64,000 nt of DNA, taken from positions 6,448,001-6,512,000 of the forward strand of contig OZ255847.1 of assembly GCA_965277855.1 (NCBI GenBank), read 5' to 3'. The stretch comes from Bog-105 sp965277855 (lineage in GTDB: Bacteria > Acidobacteriota > Terriglobia > Bryobacterales > Bryobacteraceae). Shown piece by piece: positions 9,369 to 18,458 of this stretch; the stretch's first letter is position 1, and the number at the start of each line of letters is the position of its first letter. Below the pieces are notes generated by a model. That model was not told the origin of the DNA and made no database searches. It worked only from the letters and a program-made list of their open reading frames with translations. A program made the translations under genes and the position numbers.

Positions 9369-9610
9369 GACCTGAGTGCAGGCTAACGGCGCAGCCACGC
9401 GGCAGAAGAATTTTGGCCCGCAGATGAACCTCTGATGGCCTTCGGCCCCCCTGGGGGATGAAAACTGGTGTTGCGCAGGATGGGGAACGGGGCGCTCACG
9501 CTTCCCGCTCAGATTCGGTGTTTCGTCGACAGATTTTCCGTCAGGCATGGTGTTTTCAGAACAACACGGATCAACGCAGATAACATTTATTTTCAATCGG
9601 CGTTTACGCC
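9369..9610. other. Intergenic spacer with a palindromic C/G run
   Basis: This 242-base spacer separates the VWFA gene from the convergent hypothetical gene. It holds a CCCCC-T-GGGGG palindrome near 9445-9457 and, around 9489-9511, a short stretch that weakly resembles the box-2 repeat described at 22746-22770. The track of open codons here is not protein-like. No classical terminator with a T-run was found. Confidence 0.4.
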
Positions 9611-10240
9611 TTAGTCAGCGGCCAGTCGTTTGCGGGCGGATTTGATGTCTGGACGGGCGAGAATTTGAGGAACGGAGCCAGATTTATGCTCTTTCGGCTT
9701 ATTCGGGGGGAAGAGGCATTCTAAAACTTGCTTGATGGCATCGTCGGAAACGGGGTCGGCGGCGGCGGGTTGGGCAGCTACTGTTTTTTGAGGAACGAAG
9801 CCACGGTCCTTCTGGAGCTTCTGGAGAGCAGTCAGAGTTTTGTGGAAGCTGCGCTCGGCGGAGGTTAAGGCGCGGGCGAAGAATTCGATTTTGGGGTAGT
9901 CGGGCGGCCCCTCAAATCCTTTCTGCCAGGTCTTGACTTCCTGAGCGCGGATGCGGCGCATGCGCCAGTAGTGCTGGGCAAGCTCGTCGACGAGCATTTC
10001 TTCAGTGGTGCTGGCGGGTTGGTGCTCGTCGCGTAATTTGCCGCGGAGTTCGTCGAACTCGGCTGGATCTTCGCCCGGGACGACGAGTTGGCTGGAGTAG
10101 AGAGAGTGTTTGAAGGCGTTTCTGGAACTTGCTTGCTTGCCTTCTTCCGTCTTGGGACCGGTGGACTTCTGGGCGTTTTCTTTATTTATTTCGGCGCGGG
10201 TCCTGGTTGATTTCTCGGTTGATTTCTTCGGGGCAGACAT
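9611..10240 (-). CDS. Hypothetical protein of the INKENAQKSTGPKT type, repeat-associated
   Basis: 209 aa from the ATG at 10240, chosen because AGGTGA sits 5 bases upstream; an upstream ATG at 10312 would cross that ribosome site. The N-terminus is very basic (KKSTEKSTRTRAE), then INKENAQKSTGPKTEEGK and SSRNAFKHSLYSSQLVVPGEDPAEF, a signature I recall from many acidobacterial and planctomycete proteins of unknown function. A helical region follows (ELAQHYWRMRRIRAQEV, SAERSFHKTLTALQKLQ). The tail contains two short related motifs, RGFVPQ and SGSVPQILARPDIKSARKRL. No catalytic motif is visible. A deleted copy of the same gene, keeping its ribosome site and start but little else, lies at 60285-60440, so this sequence appears to be dispersed in the genome. 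Confidence 0.75.
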   Translation of the reverse strand: MSAPKKSTEKSTRTRAEINKENAQKSTGPKTEEGKQASSRNAFKHSLYSSQLVVPGEDPAEFDELRGKLRDEHQPASTTEEMLVDELAQHYWRMRRIRAQEVKTWQKGFEGPPDYPKIEFFARALTSAERSFHKTLTALQKLQKDRGFVPQKTVAAQPAAADPVSDDAIKQVLECLFPPNKPKEHKSGSVPQILARPDIKSARKRLAAD

Positions 10241-10314
10241 GAGGTTCACCTGCGCGGAAGTTAGCAGCGGGTTGAACGGGGTGAGGTTCAGATAGGGCGT
10301 AAGCGTTTGCAAAG

Positions 10315-10437
10315 ATGGGAGAAAAGAGATTTACGAAGTTGGTGATGAGAGATGACGGCGAGATCAACCGGGATCGCTTCAAGAGCCTCGCGCTGCGAGG
10401 ACAAAAGAAGCTCACGCATGCGGTTTATCGGGAGTGA
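10315..10437 (+). CDS. Possible 40-residue protein
   Basis: An ATG at 10315 opens 40 codons ending in TGA at 10435-10437. The predicted peptide (MGEKRFTKLVMRDDGEINR, then DRFKSLALRGQKKLTHAVYRE) has a natural, strongly charged composition and no hydrophobic segment. It lies in the spacer divergent from the 9611-10240 gene. No good ribosome site is seen (AAAG only). It could equally be the end of a decayed gene or a chance frame. Confidence 0.3.
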   Translation: MGEKRFTKLVMRDDGEINRDRFKSLALRGQKKLTHAVYRE

Positions 10438-10521
10438 TGGGTAACTCGCGCATTCGCTTGCTTGATCGATGCTCGGCCGTCGTATTGTCGACCAACGACA
10501 GCATGGTCGCAATTTATTCGA

Positions 10522-11523
10522 TTAACGCTCTTCCACAACCGCCATTTCTAGGGCGTGCTCTGCCGCAGTTTCGCCGTTCCACTGGACTGCCAGCTTCTGC
10601 CATTGCAAGCCGTCGTCCGCCGATCGATAGACCTCGCCCTCAACGGAAAGATAGAAAACTCCGGGCTCGACACTGCTCGCCGCCACAACCGGGATCCGCA
10701 ATCCCCGCGGTTCGGGCAAACCGTCCCGTACTTGCCGCCAGGCTTGGTTTCCGGTACGTCGATAAACGGCGGAGCTGGCTAACTCTTTGAAATGCGCTGC
10801 GTATGCGCTCTTCGAAGCTGAGAGCAAGAGTGTCGTCGAATTCGCAATGCTAACGGCGATGCTCCAGCAGTACTGGTGCTCCAGACCGTCAACGATACTT
10901 CGCCAGCGATCGCCGTCATCGACGGTCTCGAAGTAACCATCACCCGCGGCCGAGTGTAGCCGGGTCGGATTCTGTGGATGCATCGCGAGAGAATGGGTGT
11001 CTTTCGGACCGGTCGGAACGCGGTCGCGCCATGTCCCTCCCGCATCATCGCTGCGCAACAGCGCACCGGCCTCAATAGCGACATGCAAACGACCCGGCTT
11101 TGCCGAATCGGGAAGAATCGACCGGACATGATGCGTCTCCGGACGTGGTGGGAAACTCCATGTCTTCGCCGAGGGCACTGTCGTCAATGTCTGCAATTCA
11201 TGCCAGGTTTCGCCATGATCGTCGGATCGAAAAAGAGCGCTCGGTTCCGTCCCTGCGAAGACTGCACCGGAGTCAGAGGCGGCAAGCGCCGTCACTTTAG
11301 CATTGGTGAAGCCAAGAGAAGCGTTCCAGGTCGCACCGCCGTCGTGGCTTCTGAATATTCCATCACCAAAAGTTCCGCAGTACACAATGCCGTTTCGATG
11401 CAAGTCGGTGGCGACACACTGAACCTGCTTGTCTTGGAGGCAAACTGTGCCGCGCCAGTGTCCATTGGAGCCTGCAATGACGGTCAGGCCGCGAGCAGTC
11501 GCCAAATAGATCGTCGTCTTCAT
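10522..11523 (-). CDS. Asp-box (BNR/sialidase-like) beta-propeller protein
   Basis: 333 aa from the ATG at 11523; an in-frame upstream ATG at 11553 is possible. Five Asp-box turns are visible: SHDGGATW, SDDHGETW, SDDAGGTW, TVDDGDRW and SADDGLQW, each preceded by strands such as IVYCGTFGDGIFR and GAVFAGTEPSALFR. This is the pattern of photosystem-stability/VPS10-like propellers that only resemble sialidases, so an enzyme activity should not be assumed. There is no signal peptide, so the protein is probably cytoplasmic. It is a single gene, with no obvious partner; the broken AraC-type regulator follows on the other strand. Confidence 0.8.
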   Translation of the reverse strand: MKTTIYLATARGLTVIAGSNGHWRGTVCLQDKQVQCVATDLHRNGIVYCGTFGDGIFRSHDGGATWNASLGFTNAKVTALAASDSGAVFAGTEPSALFRSDDHGETWHELQTLTTVPSAKTWSFPPRPETHHVRSILPDSAKPGRLHVAIEAGALLRSDDAGGTWRDRVPTGPKDTHSLAMHPQNPTRLHSAAGDGYFETVDDGDRWRSIVDGLEHQYCWSIAVSIANSTTLLLSASKSAYAAHFKELASSAVYRRTGNQAWRQVRDGLPEPRGLRIPVVAASSVEPGVFYLSVEGEVYRSADDGLQWQKLAVQWNGETAAEHALEMAVVEER

Positions 11524-11762
11524 GCTTAGTACATTATTTCTCGTCGCAAACATTGCAACGCCAACACTCCGTCGAAAGTCACGGTTGTGGCATCGGAAGG
11601 TGTTTTGGGATTTTTGCGGTTACCCCGGCGCAGGGCAGCGCTACGGTGCAGGCTGAAGCCCAATGCCACTTAGATAAGGCCGCTCGACGCAATGAAGAGC
11701 CTGCCTGCGAGGCCGGCGCAGTTCACGGAACTGCCCCACAAGGAACAGGAAACGCAAGGCGG

Positions 11763-12416
11763 GTGTGGAAGTCCTCGATGGGGAGGGAGGTTGCTCCATC
11801 CTGGATGGGCACTTCGTCCTTAGCGGGGGGCATTCCGAAATCCTGTTGAGTTCGTTGCCTGTGATCGTGCACATCCGCAAGCAATCGGACAAAGAGACGA
11901 TGCGCTGGTCACTGGACCATATGAGAAAGGAATTGCGAGCCTCAGCCGGGAGGATCATTGATCGGCCAGCAGCTGGCGTACATGATTCTCGTGCAAGCTC
12001 TTCGGCTGCATCTGCAGGACGAAGCAGGCAAGGGCGTCGGCTGGCTTTTCGCCCTAGCGGATCCGCAGATGAGAATAGCTCTCAGATGCATGCACGACAA
12101 CCCTGGACACCACTGGACTATACAGGAAATCGCCGAAAGTGTTGGCATGTCCCGCACGGTATTTGCCCAGAAGTTCAAAAGTAAAGTCGGGATGACTTCG
12201 ATGGAATATCTGACACGCTGGCGAATGTTGCTCGCGGGTGATCGTTTGCAGAGTTCTGATGATTCCGTTTCTGCGATCTCCTCGTCTCTCGGCTACGAAA
12301 CAGAGAGTGCTTTCGGGAGGGCATTTAGAAGAGTGTGGGGCTGCTCACCACGAGAACATCGTCGACGACCTGAAGCGGGAGATTCATTCAGGGTCACGTC
12401 AGAAGACGGGCGATAG
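11763..12416 (+). pseudogene. AraC-family regulator, frameshifted and lacking most of its N-terminal domain
   Basis: Two frames together give one AraC-type protein. The first (11763 to about 11937) encodes the end of the cupin-like effector domain: GGCSILDGHFVLSGGHSEIL, LPVIVHIRKQSDKETMRWS, LDHMRKELR. The second (about 11937-12416) continues EPQPGGSLIGQQLAYMILVQ, then ALRLHLQ, and the two helix-turn-helix units (IQEIAESVGMSRTVFAQKFK; VSAISSSLGYETESAFGRAF). The join is at ELR/EPQ: the DNA reads GCGAGCC where GCGAGAGCC would keep the frame, consistent with loss of one GA dinucleotide. The first two-thirds of the cupin domain cannot be found upstream. A shortened C-terminal DNA-binding protein could still start at TTG 11958, but more likely the gene is dead. 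Confidence 0.8.
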
Positions 12417-12655
12417 AGCCTTCTCGATTCCATTCTTCTCAATCACCAGCATTTGTGAGCAGGGCAGACATTGCGACTGCGAGCTCACAGTCGGACGACT
12501 CTCGTCTGGATGCTTATGACCATTTCGGAGCCGGAGCCCTATCTCAGTCGCAAGCGCTGGCTGAAAGCGGAGACCAGCTTGGAAGTATAATCCGGGCATG
12601 TTTGGGACCCCCGTGTTTAAGTCTAACCTTCGGCACCAGGGTCACATAAGGGTTT

Positions 12656-14464
12656 ATGAACAGGGTTGAGCACCGTAGTAGGGCAATCCCGGCTGGTGAT
12701 GATGAGCTGAAGAGATCGGAGTATAGACTTCAGGCGATCATCGATGCGATCCCTGGAATCGCATTCTGCAGCGGGCCGAACGGTTTCCCGGAATGCTGGA
12801 ACAAACGCTGGCGCGAGTGTACAGGTTTTTCGGAGAAAGCGTCCCGAGGCCACGGGTGGCAAACCGCACTGCACCCAGACGATTTGGACGAGTTCGCCTG
12901 GCGGTGGCGCTCCGATCTACGCTCCGGCCAAGCCGGTGAAATCGAAGTTCGCCTGCGACGATTCGATGGAGAGTACCGCTGGTTCCTCTTTCGGTATGAA
13001 CCCACGCGCGATGTGGACGGCCAGCTTATGAACTGGTTCGGAACCGCCATCGATATTGAAGATCGGAAGCGTGCCGAACAGAAACTCCGGCAAGACGAGC
13101 AACAATTCCGCACCATCACCGATCTGATTTCCCAAAACATTGCAGTGCTTACTCCGGACGGGGAAGTGCAGTACATGAACAAAGTGGCTGTCGAGCGGTT
13201 TGGTATTGAAATGCCAGATATTCAGGAACCGAATGCCTATTTGCGGCGGTTTCACCCTGACGATGTTGAGCGAGTGCAAGCTGAGCGCCGCGAAGGAATA
13301 TCGAGAGAAGTACCGTTCGAGTTGGAGATGCGGCTTCGTCTAATGGACGGGCAGTATCGCTGGTATCTGTTCCAATACAATCCGCACAAAGACGAAGAAG
13401 GGCGAGTCATTCGCTGGTATGCGACAGGGACCGACATCGATAACCGCAAGCGGGCGGAAGAGAGGCTTCAGAATGAGAACCTGGCTCTGCGCGAAGATAT
13501 GGACCGCTTCTCGATGTTCGACGACATTGTCGGTGGTTCCAAGGCAATACGGAAAGTGTTACAGCAAGTCGCGAAAGTGGCGCCGTCCGATTCAACGGTT
13601 CTGGTTCTGGGTGAAACCGGCACTGGGAAAGAAATGATTGCGCGTGCGCTGCACCGGCGATCGAATCGCTCGGCGCGAGTCTTCGTTCGAGTAAACTGCG
13701 CAGCCATTCCACAAGCCCTGATTGCGTCCGAGCTCTTCGGACACGAGAGAGGCGCGTTCACGGGTGCATTGCAGAGACGCGTTGGCAGGTTTGAGGCTGC
13801 ACATGGAGGAACACTCTTCCTGGATGAAGTCGGCGATCTTCCTACGGAGACACAGATTGCGCTTCTCCGGGTACTACAGGAGCGCGAATTTGAGCGGGTG
13901 GGAAGCAATCACCCCATCTCGGTCGATGTTCGGCTGATCACCGCAACCAATCGCGATCTGCGTACAGCGGTCGCTGCCGGAACTTTTCGCGAAGATCTCT
14001 TTTACCGGCTGAATGTTTTTCCAATAGCCATTCCGCCACTCCGGGAGCGGGTAGAAGACATTCCGGAGTTGGTGGAGTATTTCGTTGGACGGTACGCTCA
14101 AAAAGCAGCCAAGAACATCCGGCATATCGCAAGGGCGACTCTCGATCAGATGAAGGCCTACAGGTGGCCCGGGAACATTCGCGAACTGCAGAACGTGGTG
14201 GAGCGGGCAGTGATTCTGACGGACACAGACACGTTCACAGTCGATGAAAGCTGGTTGAGAGGCGAGCCAGCGCCTACCGGTCCGCGTGGGGGTGTTTCGG
14301 CCATTGCGCAGCGCGAAATAGAGATGATCGAGACTGCGTTGGCCGAGAGTCACGGCCGCATCTCGGGTTCTGGCGGCGCCGCTGCAAAACTGGGGATTCC
14401 GCGGCAGACGCTGGAATCGAAGATCAGAAGACTGGGAATCAATCGATACGGGCGCAAGGGATGA
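12656..14464 (+). CDS. Sigma-54-dependent transcriptional activator with two PAS domains
   Basis: 602 aa. Two PAS/PAC sensor units occupy about residues 20-138 and 140-265; both have HPDD, a WRW or RYRWYLF core and end in the linker DIEDRKRAEQKL or DIDNRKRAEERL. The AAA+ sigma-54 interaction domain has Walker A GETGTGKE at 319-326, the GAFTGA loop that contacts sigma-54 at 366-371, Walker B GGTLFLDEVGDL, and the FREDLFYRLNVF and RWPGNIRELQNVVERA motifs. A Fis-type helix-turn-helix ends the protein (AAAKLGIPRQTLESKIRRLG). It activates sigma-54 promoters in response to a PAS-sensed signal. It ends two bases from the convergent GMC oxidoreductase. Targets are not apparent; I saw no clear -24/-12 sigma-54 promoter nearby. 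Confidence 0.93.
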   Translation: MNRVEHRSRAIPAGDDELKRSEYRLQAIIDAIPGIAFCSGPNGFPECWNKRWRECTGFSEKASRGHGWQTALHPDDLDEFAWRWRSDLRSGQAGEIEVRLRRFDGEYRWFLFRYEPTRDVDGQLMNWFGTAIDIEDRKRAEQKLRQDEQQFRTITDLISQNIAVLTPDGEVQYMNKVAVERFGIEMPDIQEPNAYLRRFHPDDVERVQAERREGISREVPFELEMRLRLMDGQYRWYLFQYNPHKDEEGRVIRWYATGTDIDNRKRAEERLQNENLALREDMDRFSMFDDIVGGSKAIRKVLQQVAKVAPSDSTVLVLGETGTGKEMIARALHRRSNRSARVFVRVNCAAIPQALIASELFGHERGAFTGALQRRVGRFEAAHGGTLFLDEVGDLPTETQIALLRVLQEREFERVGSNHPISVDVRLITATNRDLRTAVAAGTFREDLFYRLNVFPIAIPPLRERVEDIPELVEYFVGRYAQKAAKNIRHIARATLDQMKAYRWPGNIRELQNVVERAVILTDTDTFTVDESWLRGEPAPTGPRGGVSAIAQREIEMIETALAESHGRISGSGGAAAKLGIPRQTLESKIRRLGINRYGRKG

Positions 14465-14466
14465 TG

Positions 14467-16113
14467 TCAGAAGGACGTGGTAAGGGATGCGAGCGCCGGC
14501 GGATGATGCTCGCCGGATAGGATCTGAGCCGCGCGTTCGCCGACGATCACGCAAGGCGCCATGGTGTTTCCTGTGGTTACGCGCGGCAGGACGGATGCAT
14601 CGGCAACGCGCAGATTGTCTATCCCATGAACTTTCAGATCGCCGTCGACTACGGACATCGAATGGCGGCCCATCCTGGCTGTTCCTGATTCGTGCCAAAA
14701 ACTCGTTGCGGCGTCGCGGATGAAGCGCTCGAGTTCGGGTCCTTTCAAGTTGCCGGGCATTACCTCGCGCCTGGTGAAAGGGCGAAGTGGAGCAGCGTTG
14801 CCGATTTCGCGGCAGAGTTCGACGCAGGCGATCGCCGCCTGCAGATCCTCTGGATCCGCCAGGGTGTTTGCTTCGATCAAAAGCGGATCGGATGGGCGGG
14901 GTCCGGTCAAACGAAGGCGACCCCGGCTTGCGGGATGAGCCACCGCACCGAACAGGGTCCAGCCCGCCTCGGGTAATCCGAACCGGGCGGCGTTCTCGGC
15001 AGTAGACTTGGGAACCTCCGCCTGGCAGACAAATAAATCCGGGCTGGCGAGCCCGGCTTTGCTGGTCGCGAAAAGAATGGCTTCGGACATGTTATTTCGC
15101 GGGGCCAGCGGGGTTTGATATTCCCAGACACAATCGAACGCAACATGATCCTGGAAGTTGCGGCCGACGCCGGGAAGGTGCTGCACGACCTGGATTCCCA
15201 CGCGCTGCAGGTCTGCCTGGTCGCCGATACCGGACTGCATGAGCAATTTCGGCGTGTGGATAGCTCCGAGAGACAACACTACTTCGGCGGCTGCGCCGAC
15301 GCGATAGAGGGCGCCACCATAAGAAAGCTCTACACCTGTCGCGCGTTTACCGCGGAAAGTCACTCGCGTGACAAGAGCGCTGGTAAGAACAGTCAAATTC
15401 GGTTGGTCCATGATCGGGAAGACATAAGAACGGAAAATGGATTCCCGCCTGCTATTGCGGACGCACACATCGGTGATGGAAGCGCCACTCGCCGCCTCCA
15501 TCATGCGACCGTTCGGATTCTCGAAAGCCGGGATTCCGACCGCTTGCGCTGCCTCGACGGTTGCAGGAGCGAGCGGGTTTGGATGGGGCGCGGGCTGCAC
15601 AAACAACGGGCCTCCCGTGCCGCGATAGAGGGGGTCCGGCGCGCCCTGCCAGTCTTCGATGCGCCGGTAAATATTAAGAACGGATTGATAGCTCCAGTTC
15701 GGGTCATCCGCTTCTGAGGCAAAGAAGTCCCAGTCGGCCCTGTGTCCGCGGGCCCAGACCATCACGTTAATACTCGAGCCGCCGCCCAGCACTTTGCCCA
15801 TCGAGAACGGGATGGAGCGGCCGTTGACATGTGCGTTTGGCTGGCCGTGGAAGCTCCAATCGCGTTCGCTTCCGAGATTCGCCGGCCATTGATTGGCTTC
15901 GATTACAGCTGGCACGTTGTCATCACCACCGGCTTCGAGTAACAGCACGTTGACTTCGGGGTTCTCTGCGAGCCGGCGCGCCACGACGGACCCGGATGAG
16001 CCCGATCCGCAGACGATGAAGTCGTAGCTCGGCTGTAATGTGGAGCGCAGCCGCGCCTGGTTGCGATGCACACGCTCGACAAAGTTCTTTTCTTCAGGAT
16101 CTGACATAAACAT
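14467..16113 (-). CDS. GMC-family FAD oxidoreductase (choline dehydrogenase-like)
   Basis: 548 aa flavoprotein of the glucose-methanol-choline family. The FAD-binding Rossmann motif is near residues 29-62 (DFIVCGSGSSGSVVARRL, then LLLEAGG). GMC signature 1 is GKVLGGGSSINVMVWARGH, and signature 2 is the GAIHTPKLLMQSGIG segment. The C-terminal active site carries His474 (WHESGTARMG) and Asn516 (TTGNTMAP), the His/Asn pair seen in choline-oxidase-like members. There is no signal peptide. It oxidises an alcohol of unknown identity. The gene stands alone between the sigma-54 activator and the divergent alpha/beta hydrolase. Confidence 0.92.
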   Translation of the reverse strand: MFMSDPEEKNFVERVHRNQARLRSTLQPSYDFIVCGSGSSGSVVARRLAENPEVNVLLLEAGGDDNVPAVIEANQWPANLGSERDWSFHGQPNAHVNGRSIPFSMGKVLGGGSSINVMVWARGHRADWDFFASEADDPNWSYQSVLNIYRRIEDWQGAPDPLYRGTGGPLFVQPAPHPNPLAPATVEAAQAVGIPAFENPNGRMMEAASGASITDVCVRNSRRESIFRSYVFPIMDQPNLTVLTSALVTRVTFRGKRATGVELSYGGALYRVGAAAEVVLSLGAIHTPKLLMQSGIGDQADLQRVGIQVVQHLPGVGRNFQDHVAFDCVWEYQTPLAPRNNMSEAILFATSKAGLASPDLFVCQAEVPKSTAENAARFGLPEAGWTLFGAVAHPASRGRLRLTGPRPSDPLLIEANTLADPEDLQAAIACVELCREIGNAAPLRPFTRREVMPGNLKGPELERFIRDAATSFWHESGTARMGRHSMSVVDGDLKVHGIDNLRVADASVLPRVTTGNTMAPCVIVGERAAQILSGEHHPPALASLTTSF

Positions 16114-16340
16114 AAGCTTCTGCCGCTATCAGACAAGCACCGCACCTGCCTTTCGGAACGTCGTGAAAAGAAATGCGGGATGGAGCAGAGGCCATGCCGA
16201 AGTCTCGTCATTTTGCCGAGGGTGCGGCGATCGCCATGACAGCTGCGAGCGAGTTTGCAGCAGCTTACGGGTGGAAACCGGCTTGCCTTTCTAAACTGCG
16301 AATGGCTGAAGGAAGGAATTCGGAAAAAGGAGAGAGTAAG

Positions 16341-17354
16341 TTGCCACAGACAAAATCGATGTACATATCACGGCGCGAGCTAGTCGCCATAGCCGGCTTG
16401 TCCAGCGGGGCCGCGCTGCTGGCCCGACGTCCGCTTTTTGCAAACCCCTTGTTCGGAGCATTGAAACAGATTGATGCGGGCGTTCTAAACGTGGCGTACG
16501 CGGAGGCGGGGCCACCGGACGGACCGGCAGTGATCCTTCTGCACGGCTGGCCCTACGATATCCATAGCTTCGCCGAGGTTGCGCCCGAGCTGGCGTCGGC
16601 GGGTTACCGAGTGATCGTTCCCTACCTGCGCGGCCATGGCGCGACGCGCTTTCTTTCCGGTGAAACAGCCCGAAACGGGCAGCAATCAGTCGTTGCCGTC
16701 GACATCGTCGCCCTGATGGATGCTCTCAGAATCGAGAAGGCGATTCTCGCCGGCTTCGATTGGGGGGCGCGCACCGCCAACATCATCGCAGCTCTCTGGC
16801 CGGAACGCTGCAAGGCCCTTGTCTCGGTCAGCGGTTATCTCATCGGCAGCCCGGAAGCGAACACCCGGCCGTTACCGCCGAAGGCCGAGCTTGCCTGGTG
16901 GTATCAGTTCTACTTTGCTACGGAACGTGGGCGCGCGGGCTACGAAAAGTATCGGAACGATTTTGCGAAGCTTATTTGGCAAACTGCTTCGCCCAAGTGG
17001 AACTTCGACGACGCGACATTCAACCGCAGCGCGGCGGCTTTCGATAATCCGGATCATGTCAGCGTCGTGATTCATAACTACCGCTGGCGGCTTGGATTGG
17101 CGGACGGTGAGTCGAAATATGATGCTTTGGAAAAGCGGCTTGCCCAGGCTCCGGTGATCGCGACGCCGACGATTACTCTGGAAGGTGATGCGAATGGCGC
17201 GCCGCACCCGGATGCTGCTACTTACGCTAAGAAGTTCTCGGGCTATTACGGTCACCGTGTCATGCGCGGCGGTATCGGTCACAACCTGCCCCAGGAAGCT
17301 CCACGAGAGTTTGCGCAGGCTGTGATGGACGTTGCGGCACAGAGCAGGTCGTGA
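16341..17354 (+). CDS. Exported alpha/beta hydrolase, epoxide hydrolase-like
   Basis: 337 aa from the TTG at 16341, chosen because GGAGAG precedes it by about 6 bases and because it puts the twin-arginine motif SRRELVAIAG close to the N-terminus, a Tat signal. The ORF could be extended to 16173 but that region is not protein-like. The fold is alpha/beta hydrolase: oxyanion-hole HGWPYD with His68, nucleophile elbow AGFDWGA with Asp140 rather than Ser, and a catalytic His in GIGHNLPQEAP near the end. An Asp nucleophile is typical of epoxide hydrolases and haloalkane dehalogenases. LILHGWP-type and YLRGHGATR segments support the former. The native substrate is unknown. A broken SDR follows 75 bases downstream. 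Confidence 0.85.
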   Translation: MPQTKSMYISRRELVAIAGLSSGAALLARRPLFANPLFGALKQIDAGVLNVAYAEAGPPDGPAVILLHGWPYDIHSFAEVAPELASAGYRVIVPYLRGHGATRFLSGETARNGQQSVVAVDIVALMDALRIEKAILAGFDWGARTANIIAALWPERCKALVSVSGYLIGSPEANTRPLPPKAELAWWYQFYFATERGRAGYEKYRNDFAKLIWQTASPKWNFDDATFNRSAAAFDNPDHVSVVIHNYRWRLGLADGESKYDALEKRLAQAPVIATPTITLEGDANGAPHPDAATYAKKFSGYYGHRVMRGGIGHNLPQEAPREFAQAVMDVAAQSRS

Positions 17355-17429
17355 GATTGCTGTATTCGGGATTGCTCGCTGGTTCGGCACATCGGGAGAA
17401 ACCATGGGGTACAGAACGAAGGAGACCGG

Positions 17430-18126
17430 ATGAAAAAAGTTTGGTTGATTACTGGAAGCGCGGGAGGCGGTCGAAACGGCAGCCAAGCAGTTTGGCCGGC
17501 TCGACGTGGTGGTGAACAATGCAGGCTACAGTAAGTTCGCACCGTTTGAGCCGCTGAGCCTTGCGGATTTCAGAGATATCATCGACACCTGCTTTTACGG
17601 AGTTGTCTACACAACGCCTGCTGAGCTCCCGGTCATGCGCAAACAGAAGAACGGCGTTATCTTTCAGGTTTCGTCAGTCGGTGGGCGGATCACGAGAGCG
17701 GGCAACTCGCCATATCATGCCGCTAAGTGGGCGGTGAGTGGCTTCAGCGAAGCGTTGGCGCAGGAGACGGCATCCTTCGGCGTTCAGATCTGCGCTCTGG
17801 AGCCTGGCGGGATTCGAACCAAGTGGGGAAAGAGAGCAGCGGCAAGAATTCCGCCTATTCTGGCGGACTATGAGGAGAGCGTAGGCAAGACGCTTCGCCG
17901 ACTTGACGATTACTGGGGTCAGGAGAACAGCGATCCCAAACTGATCGCGAAGGTCATCGTCGAGCTGGCCAACGAGAAATCGCTACCACGGCACCTGCTG
18001 CTCGGCAGCGACGCCGTGACTAACTTACATCGTACGGATGAAGAACGCCGGAAGGACGTTACTAAGTGGCACAAAGTGAGTGCCTCGGTAGATTATGGTT
18101 CGGAGAATGTAGCAAACGCGGTTTGA
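17430..18126 (+). pseudogene. Short-chain dehydrogenase with internal deletion and frameshift
   Basis: A good start lies at 17430 (GGAGACCGG before ATG) and encodes MKKVWLITGSA, the usual opening of a classical SDR. The next recognisable piece, EAVETAAKQFGRLDVVVNNA, is in another frame and begins only about ten codons later. Intact relatives have about 55 residues between these blocks, carrying the Gly-rich cofactor motif end and beta2-beta3. The junction is near 17462-17468. Downstream the frame is intact to 18126: catalytic Ser in FQVSSVGG, YHAAKWAV (YxxxK), and ALEPGGIRTKWG. Without the cofactor-binding segment it should not be active. A GTG start at 17506 could still yield a 206 aa fragment. 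Confidence 0.82.
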
Positions 18127-18458
18127 TCTCTAGTGGGTTGTCGCGATGAGTTCGTTAGCACAGCTTACCGCTCCCTGGCGGTCGCGGCTCTGTTTGGATT
18201 TCTCAAGTCACTAAAGTTTTTGTCGAGACAGGCCGATAGCTTTACGCTAACGACTACTGGCGAAGGAACTGGCGCGCTTGCTCGCACATCGGAGGGTCGT
18301 TTGGGCCGTCGCTCATCTCTTGCAGGAAGGCGTTCAGGAAACGACCGTACTTCTTCAATACCGCGCCATCGCCTCCGGTAAAACGTGGCGAACCTCCCCA
18401 GGGCGAACACTCTCTCATTGAGCGTTGAAGAGAGGGCAAGCGAAATTGCGAAGGAAGG
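18127..18458. other. Spacer with repeat boxes and a possible gene remnant
   Basis: 332 bases between the SDR pseudogene and the WbsX-like gene. The first third carries the two dispersed repeat boxes (18130-18148 and 18168-18192). On the minus strand about 18376-18254 there is a short frame, GDGAVLKKYGRFLNAFLQ followed by EMSDGPNDPPMCEQARQFLRQ and a stop, which looks like the tail of a protein but has no upstream body and no recognised family. Otherwise nothing is seen. Confidence 0.4.
18130..18192 (+). repeat. Dispersed intergenic repeat, box 1 plus box 2
   Basis: Box 1 is CTAGTGGGTTGTCGCGATG at 18130-18148, four bases after the stop of the SDR pseudogene. Box 2 is a 25-base palindrome-like block at 18168-18192 containing CGCTCCCTGGCGGTCGCGG. 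Box 1 recurs at 31260-31278 (same strand) and, inverted, at 31376-31394. Box 2 recurs at 31185-31209 with two changes and in weaker form at 31346-31370 (inverted) and 22746-22770. All sit between genes, directly after stop codons in two cases. This is REP-like behaviour; the family is not identified. Confidence 0.65.

Noticed and set aside
13874..14698. 274-codon minus-strand frame under the sigma-54 activator and GMC gene
   Set aside because: It is a shadow of two well-supported genes; the product is Arg/Ser-rich without a fold.
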